Shown here piece after piece: positions 34,924-44,605 of a stretch of DNA of 64,000 nucleotides (position 1 is the first letter of the stretch; each line of letters opens with the position of its first letter). The stretch is taken from NCBI RefSeq assembly GCF_949287625.1, contig NZ_CASEGO010000003.1, positions 10,183 through 74,182 of the forward strand. The letters are read 5' to 3'. Made by a program: the position numbers and the translations under genes. The stretch comes from an uncultured Brachyspira sp. Lineage in GTDB: Bacteria; Spirochaetota; Brachyspiria; Brachyspirales; Brachyspiraceae. Below the pieces are notes generated by a model, which was given only the letters and a program-made list of their open reading frames with translations, was not told the origin of the DNA and did no database searches.

Positions 34924-35736
34924 ATGGCTACTAAAAAAACAGCTGAAGATACCGCTAAAAAGAAAGCAACTTCTACTGCTGCTAAAAAAACTGCAAATGC
35001 TAAAAAAACTGATGAAGAAGAAAAAACATCAGTTTCTGCTAAAAAAGCTGCAGTTAAATCTGCTTCTGCTAAAAAAACAGCTTTAACTGCTAATAGTAAA
35101 AAAACTTCATCATCTAAAAAATCAGTTTCAAAGAAAAAAATTGAAGAAGATGAAGAAATAGAAGAGTTAGATGAACAAGAGGCAAAAAAAGAAGAGTATA
35201 TACCTGATGAAGTTGATATAGTTAGAGAACTTCCAGACAGATATAATGAAACAAAATTGGTTCTTATGATGCGTGATCCAGAATGGTGCTTCTTCTATTG
35301 GGATATATCTGACAGCGATATAGCTTATCATTCTTTAAAAGATAAAAGAATATCTGTAAGAATATTCCATGTATTTGGATACGATATCACTAACGGAGAG
35401 ATACATAAAGAAATAGAAGTTAACTATATATATGGCGACAGATATGTTAATTTAGCTATGCCTCATGCTTATTTTATCGGAGAATTGGGTTATTATGATG
35501 AAAATAATAGATTCATAGTACTTGCTAGAAGTAATATGATATATGCTCCTAGAGATTCTATAAGCAATGTTTATGATGAGGAATGGATGGTTAATGAAGA
35601 AATTATTAAACTTCTAAAATCACCTAAAGCTCTAAGAGAAAGTTTATCTTCTGCTACAATATTTGAACTTATAGATTTGAGAAGACATCATTTAGCTGGT
35701 TCATCATCATCTTCACTTTTCTTAAAAAAGAATTAA
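34924..35736 (+). CDS. DUF4912 protein with histone-like Lys/Ala-rich N-terminal tail
   Basis: 270 aa. The first roughly 75 residues are a low-complexity basic tail of Lys, Ala, Ser and Thr with repeated AAKKTA- and SAKK-type units, like the tail of bacterial histone H1-like proteins. An acidic stretch (EEDEEIEELDEQE) follows, then the DUF4912 domain (about 100-235) with ELPDRYNETKLVLMMRDPEW and FFYWDISDSD. DUF4912 is common in spirochaetes and of unknown function. The charged tail suggests binding to nucleic acid or another polyanion, which is inference. A GGAGA ribosome binding site precedes the ATG. Confidence 0.8.
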   Translation: MATKKTAEDTAKKKATSTAAKKTANAKKTDEEEKTSVSAKKAAVKSASAKKTALTANSKKTSSSKKSVSKKKIEEDEEIEELDEQEAKKEEYIPDEVDIVRELPDRYNETKLVLMMRDPEWCFFYWDISDSDIAYHSLKDKRISVRIFHVFGYDITNGEIHKEIEVNYIYGDRYVNLAMPHAYFIGELGYYDENNRFIVLARSNMIYAPRDSISNVYDEEWMVNEEIIKLLKSPKALRESLSSATIFELIDLRRHHLAGSSSSSLFLKKN

Positions 35737-35825
35737 ATAAAAAAGATTAAATTTTTAGGCGGTATTAATTAATAGATATATGCTTTATTAATTTTTCTGT
35801 TTTTGGTTTTTGCTGACTCTGTAAA

Positions 35826-37574
35826 TTAAATGTTGATTAATGCCGCTAAAAATAATACATAAAGCGGAGAATCTATTAATATAGAAAATAAATGTCTGCT
35901 TGTTATAATCTTCTTCTTCATTACAATAAAAGATATAATACTGCTGTATATAATCGGTATAAAATATTTTAATTTATTCAATTCCAATGGAAACTTTCCT
36001 ATAAGAATATTAATTATCATAAATAATATAAGTGCAATAGGTATTACTCTAGTTATAACTGCTAATTTGCTTGAATCTATATATGTAGTTAAAGTTACAG
36101 CACCTGCTATTTTATCGCTTTGAGAGAATTTTATTTCTATTAATGCCTGTCTTATAAACATAAATAAAAATACTATGCTTGTAGAAAATATATATAAGAA
36201 AGGTTTTTCTTTTATTATATTTCTATGCATTATAAATATAGATCCGTTCAAAAGTATTGTAACAGCAACTGATATTACTATGGCTTTAAATGGTATAAGT
36301 TTTTTAAATAGTTTAAAAAATATAGAAGCTTCAAATCTTGATTTGTTTTCAAAACTTATATTATACCCTATACCTAAAAGACTTGAAAGTATTGTAAGCA
36401 TTAGTATGCCGATATCTACTTTATACGCAAAATAAAACATTGATAATGCACTTACAGTTATAAGTGTCATAAAAAATAATTTATTTTTTTGATAGAATAA
36501 ATATCTTCTTTTATCGCTTATTTTAATTGTATAGTTACTGTATCCGTTTCCTAAACTCATATATAGGTAATAGGCAGCTATTACTATGCCTATTTTATAC
36601 TGAAATGGCTGTGATAATATATCATATATAGCATATGACATTAAAAAAGCACCTACAGAAAAGAATATATATCCGTAATTGAGAAAATCAAATATTCTTG
36701 AAACAAATCTTGTAAAAGAACTGGCATATTTATCTTTTATAGTCTGAGCTACATCTTCTATGAGCCAGTCTGGAGTGGAAGCTCCCGCCATTATACCTAC
36801 GTTTTTATATTTTGATAAATCTATTTTTTCTAAATCTTCTTTATATTCAACATAAAATGCAGGCTTTATAGACGATGCTATATTATATAAATTTCTGGTA
36901 TTTGAACTTTCAGATCCGCCTATAACAAGTACAGCATCATTTCTTTTAGCTATTTCTAATACTTCATTTTGTCTTTGTTCTGTAGCTTCGCATATAGTAT
37001 TTTTTATAATAATTTCTGTATTAGGATATTTTTCTTTTATTTTATCTACATATTTATCAAATACAGACTTCTGCAAAGTTGTCTGAGCTACTATAAGAGT
37101 TTTTTTTGCATCATTAGGTAAATTATTTAAATCTTCGTCTTTGTAAACAACATATACATCATCAGCATACCCGCATACCCCAATTATTTCAGGGTGTTTA
37201 GGATTTCCTATTACTATAATTCTGTATTCGAGAGAACTATGTTTTTTTACAAGACCTTGAATTTTGGCAACATATTTGCAAGTAAGATTAACTATTTTTT
37301 TTGCATGACTAGATAAAGCTTCGCGTCTTTTAGGAGATATACCATGAGCTCTTACTATAACAGTTTTATTATTTAAAACAGACATATCCTCATCATCTTC
37401 ATATGTTTTTACGCCTATATTTTCAAGCATATCAAGAGTCTGAGGATTATGTATTAAATGTCCGTCAATATATATATCATCATTATTGTTTTTAGCAGCC
37501 TGAGAAAAAGTATTTTCAACTGCATATTTTACACCATCACAGAAACCAGCAAATTTACCTATATCTACGTTCAT
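35826..37574 (-). CDS. ispH: IspH (HMB-PP reductase) fused to a UbiA-like polytopic membrane domain
   Basis: 582 aa, twice the normal IspH length. Residues 1-285 are a full IspH: 4Fe-4S ligands Cys12 (GFCDGVKYAVE), Cys99 (NLTCKYV) and Cys195 (NTICEATEQRQ), plus HLIHNP, RAHGI, HPE and VAQTTLQ. It makes IPP and DMAPP in the MEP pathway. Residues about 295-582 add eight or so membrane helices. Their loops resemble UbiA prenyltransferases (LGNGYSNYTIKISDKRR; QSDKIAGAVTLTTYID), but the first Asp-rich motif lacks its Asps. It follows rpmB by 32 nt. No stop or frameshift separates the halves. Confidence 0.88.
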   Translation of the reverse strand: MNVDIGKFAGFCDGVKYAVENTFSQAAKNNNDDIYIDGHLIHNPQTLDMLENIGVKTYEDDEDMSVLNNKTVIVRAHGISPKRREALSSHAKKIVNLTCKYVAKIQGLVKKHSSLEYRIIVIGNPKHPEIIGVCGYADDVYVVYKDEDLNNLPNDAKKTLIVAQTTLQKSVFDKYVDKIKEKYPNTEIIIKNTICEATEQRQNEVLEIAKRNDAVLVIGGSESSNTRNLYNIASSIKPAFYVEYKEDLEKIDLSKYKNVGIMAGASTPDWLIEDVAQTIKDKYASSFTRFVSRIFDFLNYGYIFFSVGAFLMSYAIYDILSQPFQYKIGIVIAAYYLYMSLGNGYSNYTIKISDKRRYLFYQKNKLFFMTLITVSALSMFYFAYKVDIGILMLTILSSLLGIGYNISFENKSRFEASIFFKLFKKLIPFKAIVISVAVTILLNGSIFIMHRNIIKEKPFLYIFSTSIVFLFMFIRQALIEIKFSQSDKIAGAVTLTTYIDSSKLAVITRVIPIALILFMIINILIGKFPLELNKLKYFIPIIYSSIISFIVMKKKIITSRHLFSILIDSPLYVLFLAALINI

Positions 37575-37606
37575 TGTTTTTATATATTTTTATCAATTGT
37601 TATTTT

Positions 37607-37798
37607 TTATTTAGCTTTAGCTACTTTATTGCCTTTAAGACATTTAGTGCATACTAAAGCCTTTTTTACAGAGCCGTTTACTTCTATTCTAATGTTTTGT
37701 AAATTAGCATTAAAAGAACGTTTAGTTTTTATATTAGAGTGGCTCACACTATGACCATTTTGTTTGCCTTTACCGCATATTTCACATACTCTTGCCAT
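37607..37798 (-). CDS. rpmB: 50S ribosomal protein L28
   Basis: 63 aa, the normal size. [21 protein letters not shown] opens the protein, with a CxxC zinc-type pair matched by CTKC near the C-terminus (the C+ form of L28). A GGAGG ribosome binding site lies upstream. It heads a short minus-strand operon with the ispH fusion gene. Confidence 0.96.
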   Translation of the reverse strand: MARVCEICGKGKQNGHSVSHSNIKTKRSFNANLQNIRIEVNGSVKKALVCTKCLKGNKVAKAK

Positions 37799-38008
37799 AA
37801 TTTTCCTCCAAGAAATGATATATTAAATTTATAATTGTATGATTATATTATAAAAAATTATTCTAGTCAATAGAGCATTTCTCATTGTACTTCATTTTTG
37901 TAATAATAGTTTAGTAAAAATAAAAAAATTACCATTGATTATATTTGAAATTGTAGTATAATAATCTAAAATTAAATTGATGTTAAAAAACCTAAATAGG
38001 AGAGATAT

Positions 38009-39409
38009 ATGCCCCCAAGATCAAAATTAGGTGAAATACCTAGACAAGAAATGCCTACTAGAAGTCCTGAAGAGAGAAGAAAGGACTTTAAAGAAGTTCC
38101 TACAGGCTATACTGAAGAGCAGGCTTATACAGAGGCTTTGAGATGTTTAGACTGCAAAGTACCTCATTGTATGGAAGGCTGTCCTGCTAAAGTAAAGATC
38201 CCTGAGTTTATAGGACTTGTTGCTGAAAAAAAGTTTTTAGAAGCTGCTAAAAAAATTAAAGAAACAAATGCTTTACCAGCAGCCTGCGGAAGAGTATGTC
38301 CTCAGGAAACTCAATGTGAAGAAAGATGTGTTGTAGGTAAAAAATTTGAACCTGTAGCTATAGGTAAATTGGAAATGTTTGTTGCTGACTATGAAAGAAA
38401 ACATGCTCAGCATGAAGATTTGAAAGTAGAAAAAAATGGTAAAAAAGTATGTATAGTTGGTGCAGGTCCTGCAGGATTAGCTTGTGCAGGAGACTTAATT
38501 AAACTAGGATATGATGTAACTGTATTAGAAGCCTTGCATACAATAGGCGGAGTATTGATGTATGGTATTCCAGAGTTTCGTTTACCAAAAGAATTGGTGG
38601 CTCATGAAGTAGAGAACCTTAAAAAAGACGGGGTTAATTTTAAAATAAATGAAGTTGCAGGTGTGTCTTTAGATTTTAATGAATTAAGAAAAGAATATGA
38701 TGCTATATTTTTGGGAACTGGTGCCGGACTTCCTGCTTTCTTAAACATACCTGGTGAAAATTTCTGCGGAGTATATTCTGCTAACGAATATTTAACACGT
38801 GTTAACTTAATGGGTGCTTATAAATTCCCAGAAGTGGATACTCCAGTTATAAGACATAAAAGAGTTGCTGTATTAGGCGGCGGTAACGTAGCTATGGACG
38901 CTTGCAGAACTGCTGTAAGATTAGGTGCTGAAAAAGTATATATAGTTTATAGAAGAACTCAAAAAGAACTTCCAGCAAGAGTAGAGGAAGTACATCATGC
39001 TATGGAAGAGGGAGTAGATTTTAGATTTTTAAGAGCTCCTTTAGAGATTCTTGCAGATGAAAATGATAATGTTACAGCTATAAGAACTCAGGTAATGGAG
39101 CTTGGTGAGCCTGATGCTGACGGCAGAAGAAAACCTGTTGCTGTTGAAGGTCAGACAGAAGATATAGAAGTTGATGCAGTTATTATTGCTATAGGAACTA
39201 CTCCTAACCCTCTTATCGCTAGAAAAGTACCAGAATTACAAACTACTAAAAAAGGTACTTATGTTATTGATGAAGAAACAGGTGCTACTTCTATGGAAGG
39301 AGTATTTGCAGGAGGAGATGCTGCAAGAGGTGCTGCTACAGTTATTTTAGCTATTGGTGACGGCAAAAGAGCTGCAGCTGGAATAGATAAATATTTGTCT
39401 AATAAATAA
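38009..39409 (+). CDS. gltD: GltD-like NADPH-dependent oxidoreductase (glutamate synthase small-subunit family)
   Basis: 466 aa. The N-terminal domain has the two Cys clusters of the GltD/NfnB/DPD group (CLDCKVPHCMEGCPAKVKIP and CGRVCPQETQCEERC) that bind 4Fe-4S centres. A FAD site (VCIVGAGPAGLACAGDL) and an NAD(P) site (RVAVLGGGNVAMDACRTAVR) follow, with the C-terminal GVFAGGDAARGAATV. It may act with a glutamate synthase large subunit or, like NfnB or homotetrameric GltA, in another complex. No partner gene is adjacent here. An AGGAGAG ribosome binding site precedes the ATG; a terminator follows. Confidence 0.88.
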   Translation: MPPRSKLGEIPRQEMPTRSPEERRKDFKEVPTGYTEEQAYTEALRCLDCKVPHCMEGCPAKVKIPEFIGLVAEKKFLEAAKKIKETNALPAACGRVCPQETQCEERCVVGKKFEPVAIGKLEMFVADYERKHAQHEDLKVEKNGKKVCIVGAGPAGLACAGDLIKLGYDVTVLEALHTIGGVLMYGIPEFRLPKELVAHEVENLKKDGVNFKINEVAGVSLDFNELRKEYDAIFLGTGAGLPAFLNIPGENFCGVYSANEYLTRVNLMGAYKFPEVDTPVIRHKRVAVLGGGNVAMDACRTAVRLGAEKVYIVYRRTQKELPARVEEVHHAMEEGVDFRFLRAPLEILADENDNVTAIRTQVMELGEPDADGRRKPVAVEGQTEDIEVDAVIIAIGTTPNPLIARKVPELQTTKKGTYVIDEETGATSMEGVFAGGDAARGAATVILAIGDGKRAAAGIDKYLSNK

Positions 39410-39427
39410 TTAATGAATGAATATTTG

Positions 39428-39456
39428 AAGGAGGCTTTTTAGTCTCCTTTTTTATT
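39428..39456 (+). terminator. Rho-independent terminator after the gltD-like gene
   Basis: AAGGAG (39428-39433) pairs with CTCCTT (39444-39449), extended by CT/AG pairs, followed by a run of T. Confidence 0.75.
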
Positions 39457-39852
39457 TTTAAAAATATATGTAAAGCAATAATATGTTATATGATTAATAT
39501 ATTTTTATCATTATTCTGCTTCTAGTAAAGCAGCCAATTATAAAAGTAAAGTTATTTTGTTTTCTGATATACGTATTTTATTTAAATATATAAATAAATT
39601 TTTATAATTAAATTATTTGTAAATAATACAAAAATAAATGAATTTTCTTTTATCTAAATTAAAAATCTCTATATAAAATAACCAAAAAACTATGAAAGCT
39701 ATTGACTTTTATACCGTTAATAATAATATGTGTTAACATAATTACTATTTTTTGTAATAATATATTTTTCTTATTTTAATAATTATGGTTTATATTTATA
39801 TAAGCCATAAGATATATTTTATAAAATAAAGATTGGGAGGATTAATCTAATT
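39457..39852. other. AT-rich intergenic region without a gene
   Basis: About 396 bp with no supported reading frame or dispersed repeat. The only candidate signal is a promoter for the downstream lipoprotein gene: TTGACT at 39702-39707, a 16-bp spacer and TAATAT at 39724-39729. That would give a leader of roughly 115 nt. I see no structured RNA that I can name. Confidence 0.5.
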
Positions 39853-40473
39853 ATGAAGTTAAAGGTACAAGTTGGTTTTATCACCTTAATAGCTTTTATG
39901 CTTATTTCATGCGGCGGCTTACCAGTAAAAGAATATGAAAGGGTAACCGCTCTAAGAGATACAGTGGTAAACAAATATTCTGAGATAAAAACATTTGCCC
40001 CAGAAGATTTTGATATAGCAGAAAAAGGTTATGCAGAAGCTGATATTATCATGAAAGAAGAAAATAAAGATGAGGCAGAAAAAGCTAAAGAGTTATTATT
40101 AACTGCTGAAACTAATTATAATTTAGTTTTAGATAAAGGCTTGCCGCCATATTCTGAAATTTTGAAAAAACAAACAGATGAAAGTGCTACCAATGCTATT
40201 AATATCAAAGCTGGTGTAATGTATGCTGATGAGTTTAGTAATGCTGATACTCTATATCAGGAAGCTAATGCAATGTACACTGCTGAAACTAAAGATTATA
40301 GAACAATGGTAGATAAACTTTATCAAGCTAAAGTAGCATATACTGATTTATATAATAAAACTAAAGAGCAATTCGATAAAAGTGATGAGGCTTTAAGAAC
40401 AGTAAAAGAACGCTTAGCACAATTAGAAAAAATGATGCAGGAAGTTGAAGCCTTTGAACAGGAACAGAATTAA
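39853..40473 (+). CDS. Lipoprotein with helical repeat domain (DUF4398-like)
   Basis: 206 aa. Lipoprotein signal peptide with lipobox LISC (Cys20), then an almost entirely helical, Glu/Lys/Ala-rich domain. Its repeated Ala-rich helices (FDIAEKGYAEADIIMKEEN, ADTLYQEANAMYTAETKDY) and C-terminal coiled coil (LRTVKERLAQLEKMMQEVE) resemble periplasmic DUF4398 lipoproteins. A GGGAGG ribosome binding site lies slightly far from the ATG. It lies 14 nt before the LysM protein, which shares the same helical composition, so they probably form one envelope assembly. Confidence 0.72.
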   Translation: MKLKVQVGFITLIAFMLISCGGLPVKEYERVTALRDTVVNKYSEIKTFAPEDFDIAEKGYAEADIIMKEENKDEAEKAKELLLTAETNYNLVLDKGLPPYSEILKKQTDESATNAINIKAGVMYADEFSNADTLYQEANAMYTAETKDYRTMVDKLYQAKVAYTDLYNKTKEQFDKSDEALRTVKERLAQLEKMMQEVEAFEQEQN

Positions 40474-40490
40474 TATATAAGGAGTAAATG

Positions 40491-42368
40491 ATGAGAATAA
40501 AAAAAATAATAGCTACTATAGCTTTATTATCTTTTACATGGTCTGTTTTGCCAGCGCAAACTTATGAAGATGCTGCAAGAATTACAGAAGAAGCTGATAC
40601 GCTTCAAAATGAAGGACAATATCAGCAGTCTTATGATAAATCTCAGGAAGCTTCTGTTAGTATAGATAAAGCTACTATGGCATTATTCTACAGACTTATG
40701 AATGTTAGAATAAATAAGACTAGAAGTGATGCTGATAAAGCTATTACTGAAATAAATCAAATGGGTGCTTCTAGTGATAATCAATTTAAAACAACATATG
40801 AGGAAGCTGTTAAATATTTCGAAGAAGGAAATGCTAATGTAGGAAGCATTCCAGCTCCTGATGCTACTGCTCAAACTGATGAAGAGTTTATCGCTGCTTC
40901 AAATACTTTTACAACTGTTTTAAACTCTTACAGCAATGCTTTATCATCAGCTAATACTGTTAAAGAAGGTTATTTGGGCAGAGAAAGAGATATTGCTTCA
41001 AAAACTATAGCTGATGCAAGAGCTAAATATAATGCTGCTTTGGGTAAAAGTATAAAAGCAGGTGATAATAATGATAAAACTGTATCTGGTGCTTTAGCTA
41101 AAGCTGATGAGGCTTTAAAATCTGATAATTTTGCAAGTGTACAGCAAAATGTTGCTGCTGCTCTTGCTGGAATAACTAAAGCAGAAGCAGATGCAAAAGC
41201 TGCTGCTGAAAAAGCTGCCGCTGCTGCTAAAGCAAAAGCAGAAGCAGAGGCTAAAGCGAAAGCTGCTGCTGAAGCAAAAGCTAAAGCAGAGGCTGAAGCT
41301 AAGAGAAAAGCTGAAGAAGCTAAAGCAAAAGCTGCTGCTGAGGCTAAGGCAAAAGCAGAGGCTGAAGCAAAAGCTAAGGCAGAAGCTGAAGCTAAGAAAA
41401 AAGCTGAAGAAGAAGCTAGACAAAAAGCAGAACAGGAAGCACTTGCTAAAGAACAGGCAGATGCTGTTGCTAAAGCTAAACAAGATATTGCCAATGCTCA
41501 GCAAAAATATGACAGCCTTGTTAATGACAACACTATAACTAGAGGAGATGAAGTTGATCAGAATATATCTACTCTTTTAGCTGATGCTAATAATTTGGCT
41601 GAAACTGATCCTGCTGCTGCAAGTGAAAAAGCATTAGAGGCTTCTAAAGCTATGGACGATTTAATTAATGAACGCGATAACACTATAGCAAGAGAAGAAA
41701 ATCAAAGACAATTAGATGAAATTAAAGCAAGATATCAAGAGCTTGTTGATCAAGGTTATATAATACCGGGCAGCGAAGAAGATCAAAATCTTTCTCAAGC
41801 TATTAAAGATGCTGAAGATGCATTAGCTAATAATGATAATGCCTTAGCAAGACAAAAACTTGAAGAAGCTAATAATTCTATGAACGCTATATATGAAATG
41901 GGACCAAAAAGACCTGTTGACGGCGATTTAGTAGAAGGAGACGGTGATGGTGAAAGAGGTCAGATAATCGATGCTACTACTGGTCAGACTGTTAATACTG
42001 AAGGTAAAGTTACTGTACTTCCTATGTATTATACAGTTGTACAAAGAACTCCTTTAACTGACGCTTTATGGAGAATAGCTGGATACTCTTTCATATATAA
42101 TGATCCTATACAATGGTACAGATTATATCAGGCTAATAGAAATATATTAAGAGATCCTAATAACCCAGACTTGATACTTCCAGGTCAGGTATTAACTATA
42201 CCTAGTATGAATGGTGAACAAAGAGCTGGTACATATGATCCTAATATGGAATATATTACTTATGATGAAGCTATGATATTGAAAAATCAGCAGCAAAATA
42301 ATATCACAGCTGATCAAGCAAATGCAGGATATGAAGAAGAAAATAATGCTGCTCAAACAAATAACTAA
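40491..42368 (+). CDS. Exported TolA-like coiled-coil protein with C-terminal LysM domain
   Basis: 625 aa from the second ATG of an ATGATG, 6 nt after GGAG. A signal peptide ends near LPAQTYEDA. Residues about 230-320 are a long Ala/Lys/Glu repeat (units such as AKAKAEAEAKAKAAAEAK) that must form a rigid helix or coiled coil, as in TolA. Two related helical segments (QKYDSLVNDNTITRGDEVDQ and ARYQELVDQGYIIPGSEEDQ) follow. A LysM-type module (about 513-573, WRIAGYSFIYNDPIQWYRLY, ending LPGQVLTIP) would bind peptidoglycan. Likely spans the periplasm with the preceding lipoprotein. The repetitive codons also create long antisense frames, which I reject. Confidence 0.82.
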   Translation: MRIKKIIATIALLSFTWSVLPAQTYEDAARITEEADTLQNEGQYQQSYDKSQEASVSIDKATMALFYRLMNVRINKTRSDADKAITEINQMGASSDNQFKTTYEEAVKYFEEGNANVGSIPAPDATAQTDEEFIAASNTFTTVLNSYSNALSSANTVKEGYLGRERDIASKTIADARAKYNAALGKSIKAGDNNDKTVSGALAKADEALKSDNFASVQQNVAAALAGITKAEADAKAAAEKAAAAAKAKAEAEAKAKAAAEAKAKAEAEAKRKAEEAKAKAAAEAKAKAEAEAKAKAEAEAKKKAEEEARQKAEQEALAKEQADAVAKAKQDIANAQQKYDSLVNDNTITRGDEVDQNISTLLADANNLAETDPAAASEKALEASKAMDDLINERDNTIAREENQRQLDEIKARYQELVDQGYIIPGSEEDQNLSQAIKDAEDALANNDNALARQKLEEANNSMNAIYEMGPKRPVDGDLVEGDGDGERGQIIDATTGQTVNTEGKVTVLPMYYTVVQRTPLTDALWRIAGYSFIYNDPIQWYRLYQANRNILRDPNNPDLILPGQVLTIPSMNGEQRAGTYDPNMEYITYDEAMILKNQQQNNITADQANAGYEEENNAAQTNN

Positions 42369-42387
42369 AAGTTATTAAAAAAGAAAT

Positions 42388-42424
42388 AGCCATGTATGAA
42401 TAATATTCATGCATGGCTTTTTTA
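42388..42424 (+). terminator. Rho-independent terminator after the LysM gene
   Basis: AGCCATGTATGAA (42388-42400) pairs with TTCATGCATGGCT (42406-42418), one mismatch, followed by TTTTTT. It separates this operon from a convergent gene. Confidence 0.88.
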
Positions 42425-42483
42425 TGTTTATATGATTTTATTAATATTGGAATTGGTATTCTTATATTAATAAATTTATCTTT

Positions 42484-43464
42484 TTATTTTTCAAAAGGGT
42501 ATTTTATTTTCCAACTTCTTCTTAAAGTATCCATTATATTCATTACTCTTAAAATATCTTCATGAGGCATTTCTTTGCATTCTAGTTTGCCGTTATTAAT
42601 TGCATCAACGCATGAAAGTATTTGATATTCATAGCCTGTTATTTGTTTTGGTACTTTAATAGTTTTCACAACTTTTCTGTCAAGAGAATAAACTGTTATA
42701 CTTTCTGGATTATTAATATTTTTTATAACCATATAGCCTTTACCTCCGTTTATAACTCCTTCTCTATTAGTTAATGCGGACATTGTAGAGTTTAATACAG
42801 CCATTTTTCCATCTTCAAATGTTAATGTAATAGAGTTTTGTTCATCTACACCTTTTTTAGTCTTTACACAGCAGGAATCTATTTTGCTTATTTTATTACC
42901 AAATACCATCAAAGCAAAATTGATAGCATAAACGCCTACATCAAGCAAAGCTCCCCCAGCTAATTCTGGTTCTATTAATCTAGGAACTTTATTTATAACA
43001 TATCCTAAATTGGCAGTTAAAGAAGTTACTTTTCCTATAATGCCGCTTTTTATAGTGTCATTTATTATTTGTCTGCTAGGCATATATCTTGTCCATATAG
43101 CTTCTGCAAGTAAAAGTTTTTTCTTTTTTGCTAGTATCAATACTTCTCTCGCTTGTTTGGCATTAACAGTAAATGATTTTTCACATATTACATTTTTATT
43201 ATTGTTTAAGCATAGTTTTATATGTTCATAATGATGCGAATGCGGTGTTGCTATATAAACTAAATCAATCTTTTCATCTTGTAACATCTCTTCATAAGAT
43301 CCGTAGAACTTTTTAAATCCGTATTTTTTGGCAAATGCTTTACTTCTTTTTAAATCTCTTGCACTTACAGCATATGATTCTACTTCTTTTATTTTAGCTA
43401 TAGTTTTAGCCATAGTTTCTGCTATATTTCCAGCTCCTATAAAACCTATATTTATTTTTTTCAT
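42484..43464 (-). CDS. Gfo/Idh/MocA-family oxidoreductase
   Basis: 326 aa. NAD(P)-binding Rossmann start INIGFIGAGNIAETMAKTI. The family's EKP motif appears as VICEKSFTVNAKQA, with Lys kept and Pro replaced by Ser. The C-terminal substrate domain includes LLDVGVYAINFALMVFG. The DVGVY segment and overall form resemble dihydrodiol or sugar dehydrogenases, but the substrate cannot be told from sequence. It is a lone gene on the minus strand between a terminator and the divergent scpA. Confidence 0.87.
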   Translation of the reverse strand: MKKINIGFIGAGNIAETMAKTIAKIKEVESYAVSARDLKRSKAFAKKYGFKKFYGSYEEMLQDEKIDLVYIATPHSHHYEHIKLCLNNNKNVICEKSFTVNAKQAREVLILAKKKKLLLAEAIWTRYMPSRQIINDTIKSGIIGKVTSLTANLGYVINKVPRLIEPELAGGALLDVGVYAINFALMVFGNKISKIDSCCVKTKKGVDEQNSITLTFEDGKMAVLNSTMSALTNREGVINGGKGYMVIKNINNPESITVYSLDRKVVKTIKVPKQITGYEYQILSCVDAINNGKLECKEMPHEDILRVMNIMDTLRRSWKIKYPFEK

Positions 43465-43587
43465 TTTAGTTACCCCTTATTTTAGTGATTTTATTAATAA
43501 AATAATATTAGAATTTTATTTATTGTCAATATAATAAAAACTTATATACTTGAATTTTTATATATTTATAATATAGTATAAAACATT

Positions 43588-44583
43588 ATGGAAGAGAATA
43601 TAAACGAAACAAATAAAGAAAATAATACAGAAAATAATTCTGACGTATTAAACAATAATAAAGAAACAGAAAATAATAATCCTGATTATAAGGAGTTCAC
43701 TGTTTCATTATCGAGTATAGATTATGAAGGACCTTTATCTATACTTTTTGATATGCTTAAAAGAAGCGAAAAAAATATATATGAAGTTTCTATCTTGGAA
43801 ATTATAGATCAGTTTGTTGAATATTTAAAAGCTCAGGCAGCATTAAATCTTGATTCTACAGGGGATTTTTTGGTAGTGGCTTCTGAATTTCATCTATATA
43901 AATCAAAAATGCTTTTGCCTCATGATATAGATGATGATAAGTTTACAGACAGATTAAAATTTGAAATAGTAGAGCAGATGCTTGAGTTTCAGAGATATAA
44001 AATGGTTTCTGAAGAGCTTGACAGACTTCAGGAGGCTTCGGATTCTATATTTGAGCGTAAAGATACAGAGAGAGTGAAGTTTTTTAATAATATTAATTCT
44101 TTAGATGATAATGAAGTTGCGTGGAAAGATGTTACGCTTTATGATTTGGTATATGCTTTTACAAAGGTTCAGTTTGTACCAGAAACAGATTTGGCAGTTC
44201 TATCTGGAATGTCTAATTTCCATATAGATAATGCTATTGATATGATAAGGATAAAATTATCAGAGACTGCTTTTTTCCCGTTTATAGTATTATTTAAAGA
44301 CGGAGTTACAAAGAGGCAGCTTGTTACATTCTTTTTAGCTATGCTTGAACTTGTTAAAGAAAAAGAGATTTTACTAAAACAAGAGATGCGATTTAAAGAG
44401 ATATATGTATTTAAAAGAGATGAGCGTTTTATACCTAAAGAAAATATAGATAGTGAAGAAGAAAGTAATAATGCAGAAGAAGTTTCTAATAATAAAGAGG
44501 AAAGTAAATCAGAAGACAGTACAAATACAGAAAGTAATTCTTTAGAAGAAAATAATGAAAATACTTCAGATAATCAAAATTAA
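43588..44583 (+). CDS. scpA: Segregation and condensation protein A
   Basis: 331 aa. The kleisin subunit of the SMC-ScpAB chromosome condensation complex. The conserved N-terminal part reads FTVSLSSIDYEGPLSILFDMLKRSEKNIYEVSI, then DFLVVASEFHLYKSKMLLP. The C-terminal winged helix contains VTKRQLVTFFLAMLELVKEKE. The ends are unusual: about 35 Asn/Glu-rich residues precede the domain and about 45 Asn/Glu/Ser-rich residues follow. scpB is not adjacent. The ribosome binding site is weak. Confidence 0.92.
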   Translation: MEENINETNKENNTENNSDVLNNNKETENNNPDYKEFTVSLSSIDYEGPLSILFDMLKRSEKNIYEVSILEIIDQFVEYLKAQAALNLDSTGDFLVVASEFHLYKSKMLLPHDIDDDKFTDRLKFEIVEQMLEFQRYKMVSEELDRLQEASDSIFERKDTERVKFFNNINSLDDNEVAWKDVTLYDLVYAFTKVQFVPETDLAVLSGMSNFHIDNAIDMIRIKLSETAFFPFIVLFKDGVTKRQLVTFFLAMLELVKEKEILLKQEMRFKEIYVFKRDERFIPKENIDSEEESNNAEEVSNNKEESKSEDSTNTESNSLEENNENTSDNQN

Positions 44584-44605
44584 TAACATTTTTAATATTT
44601 AGATT

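Noticed and set aside
40970..41538. Long antisense and shifted frames across the Ala/Lys repeat of the LysM gene
   Set aside because: Their Ala/Ser/Phe-rich or Lys/Leu-rich sequences are by-products of repetitive GCT/AAA codons in the real gene; no start signals or domains.
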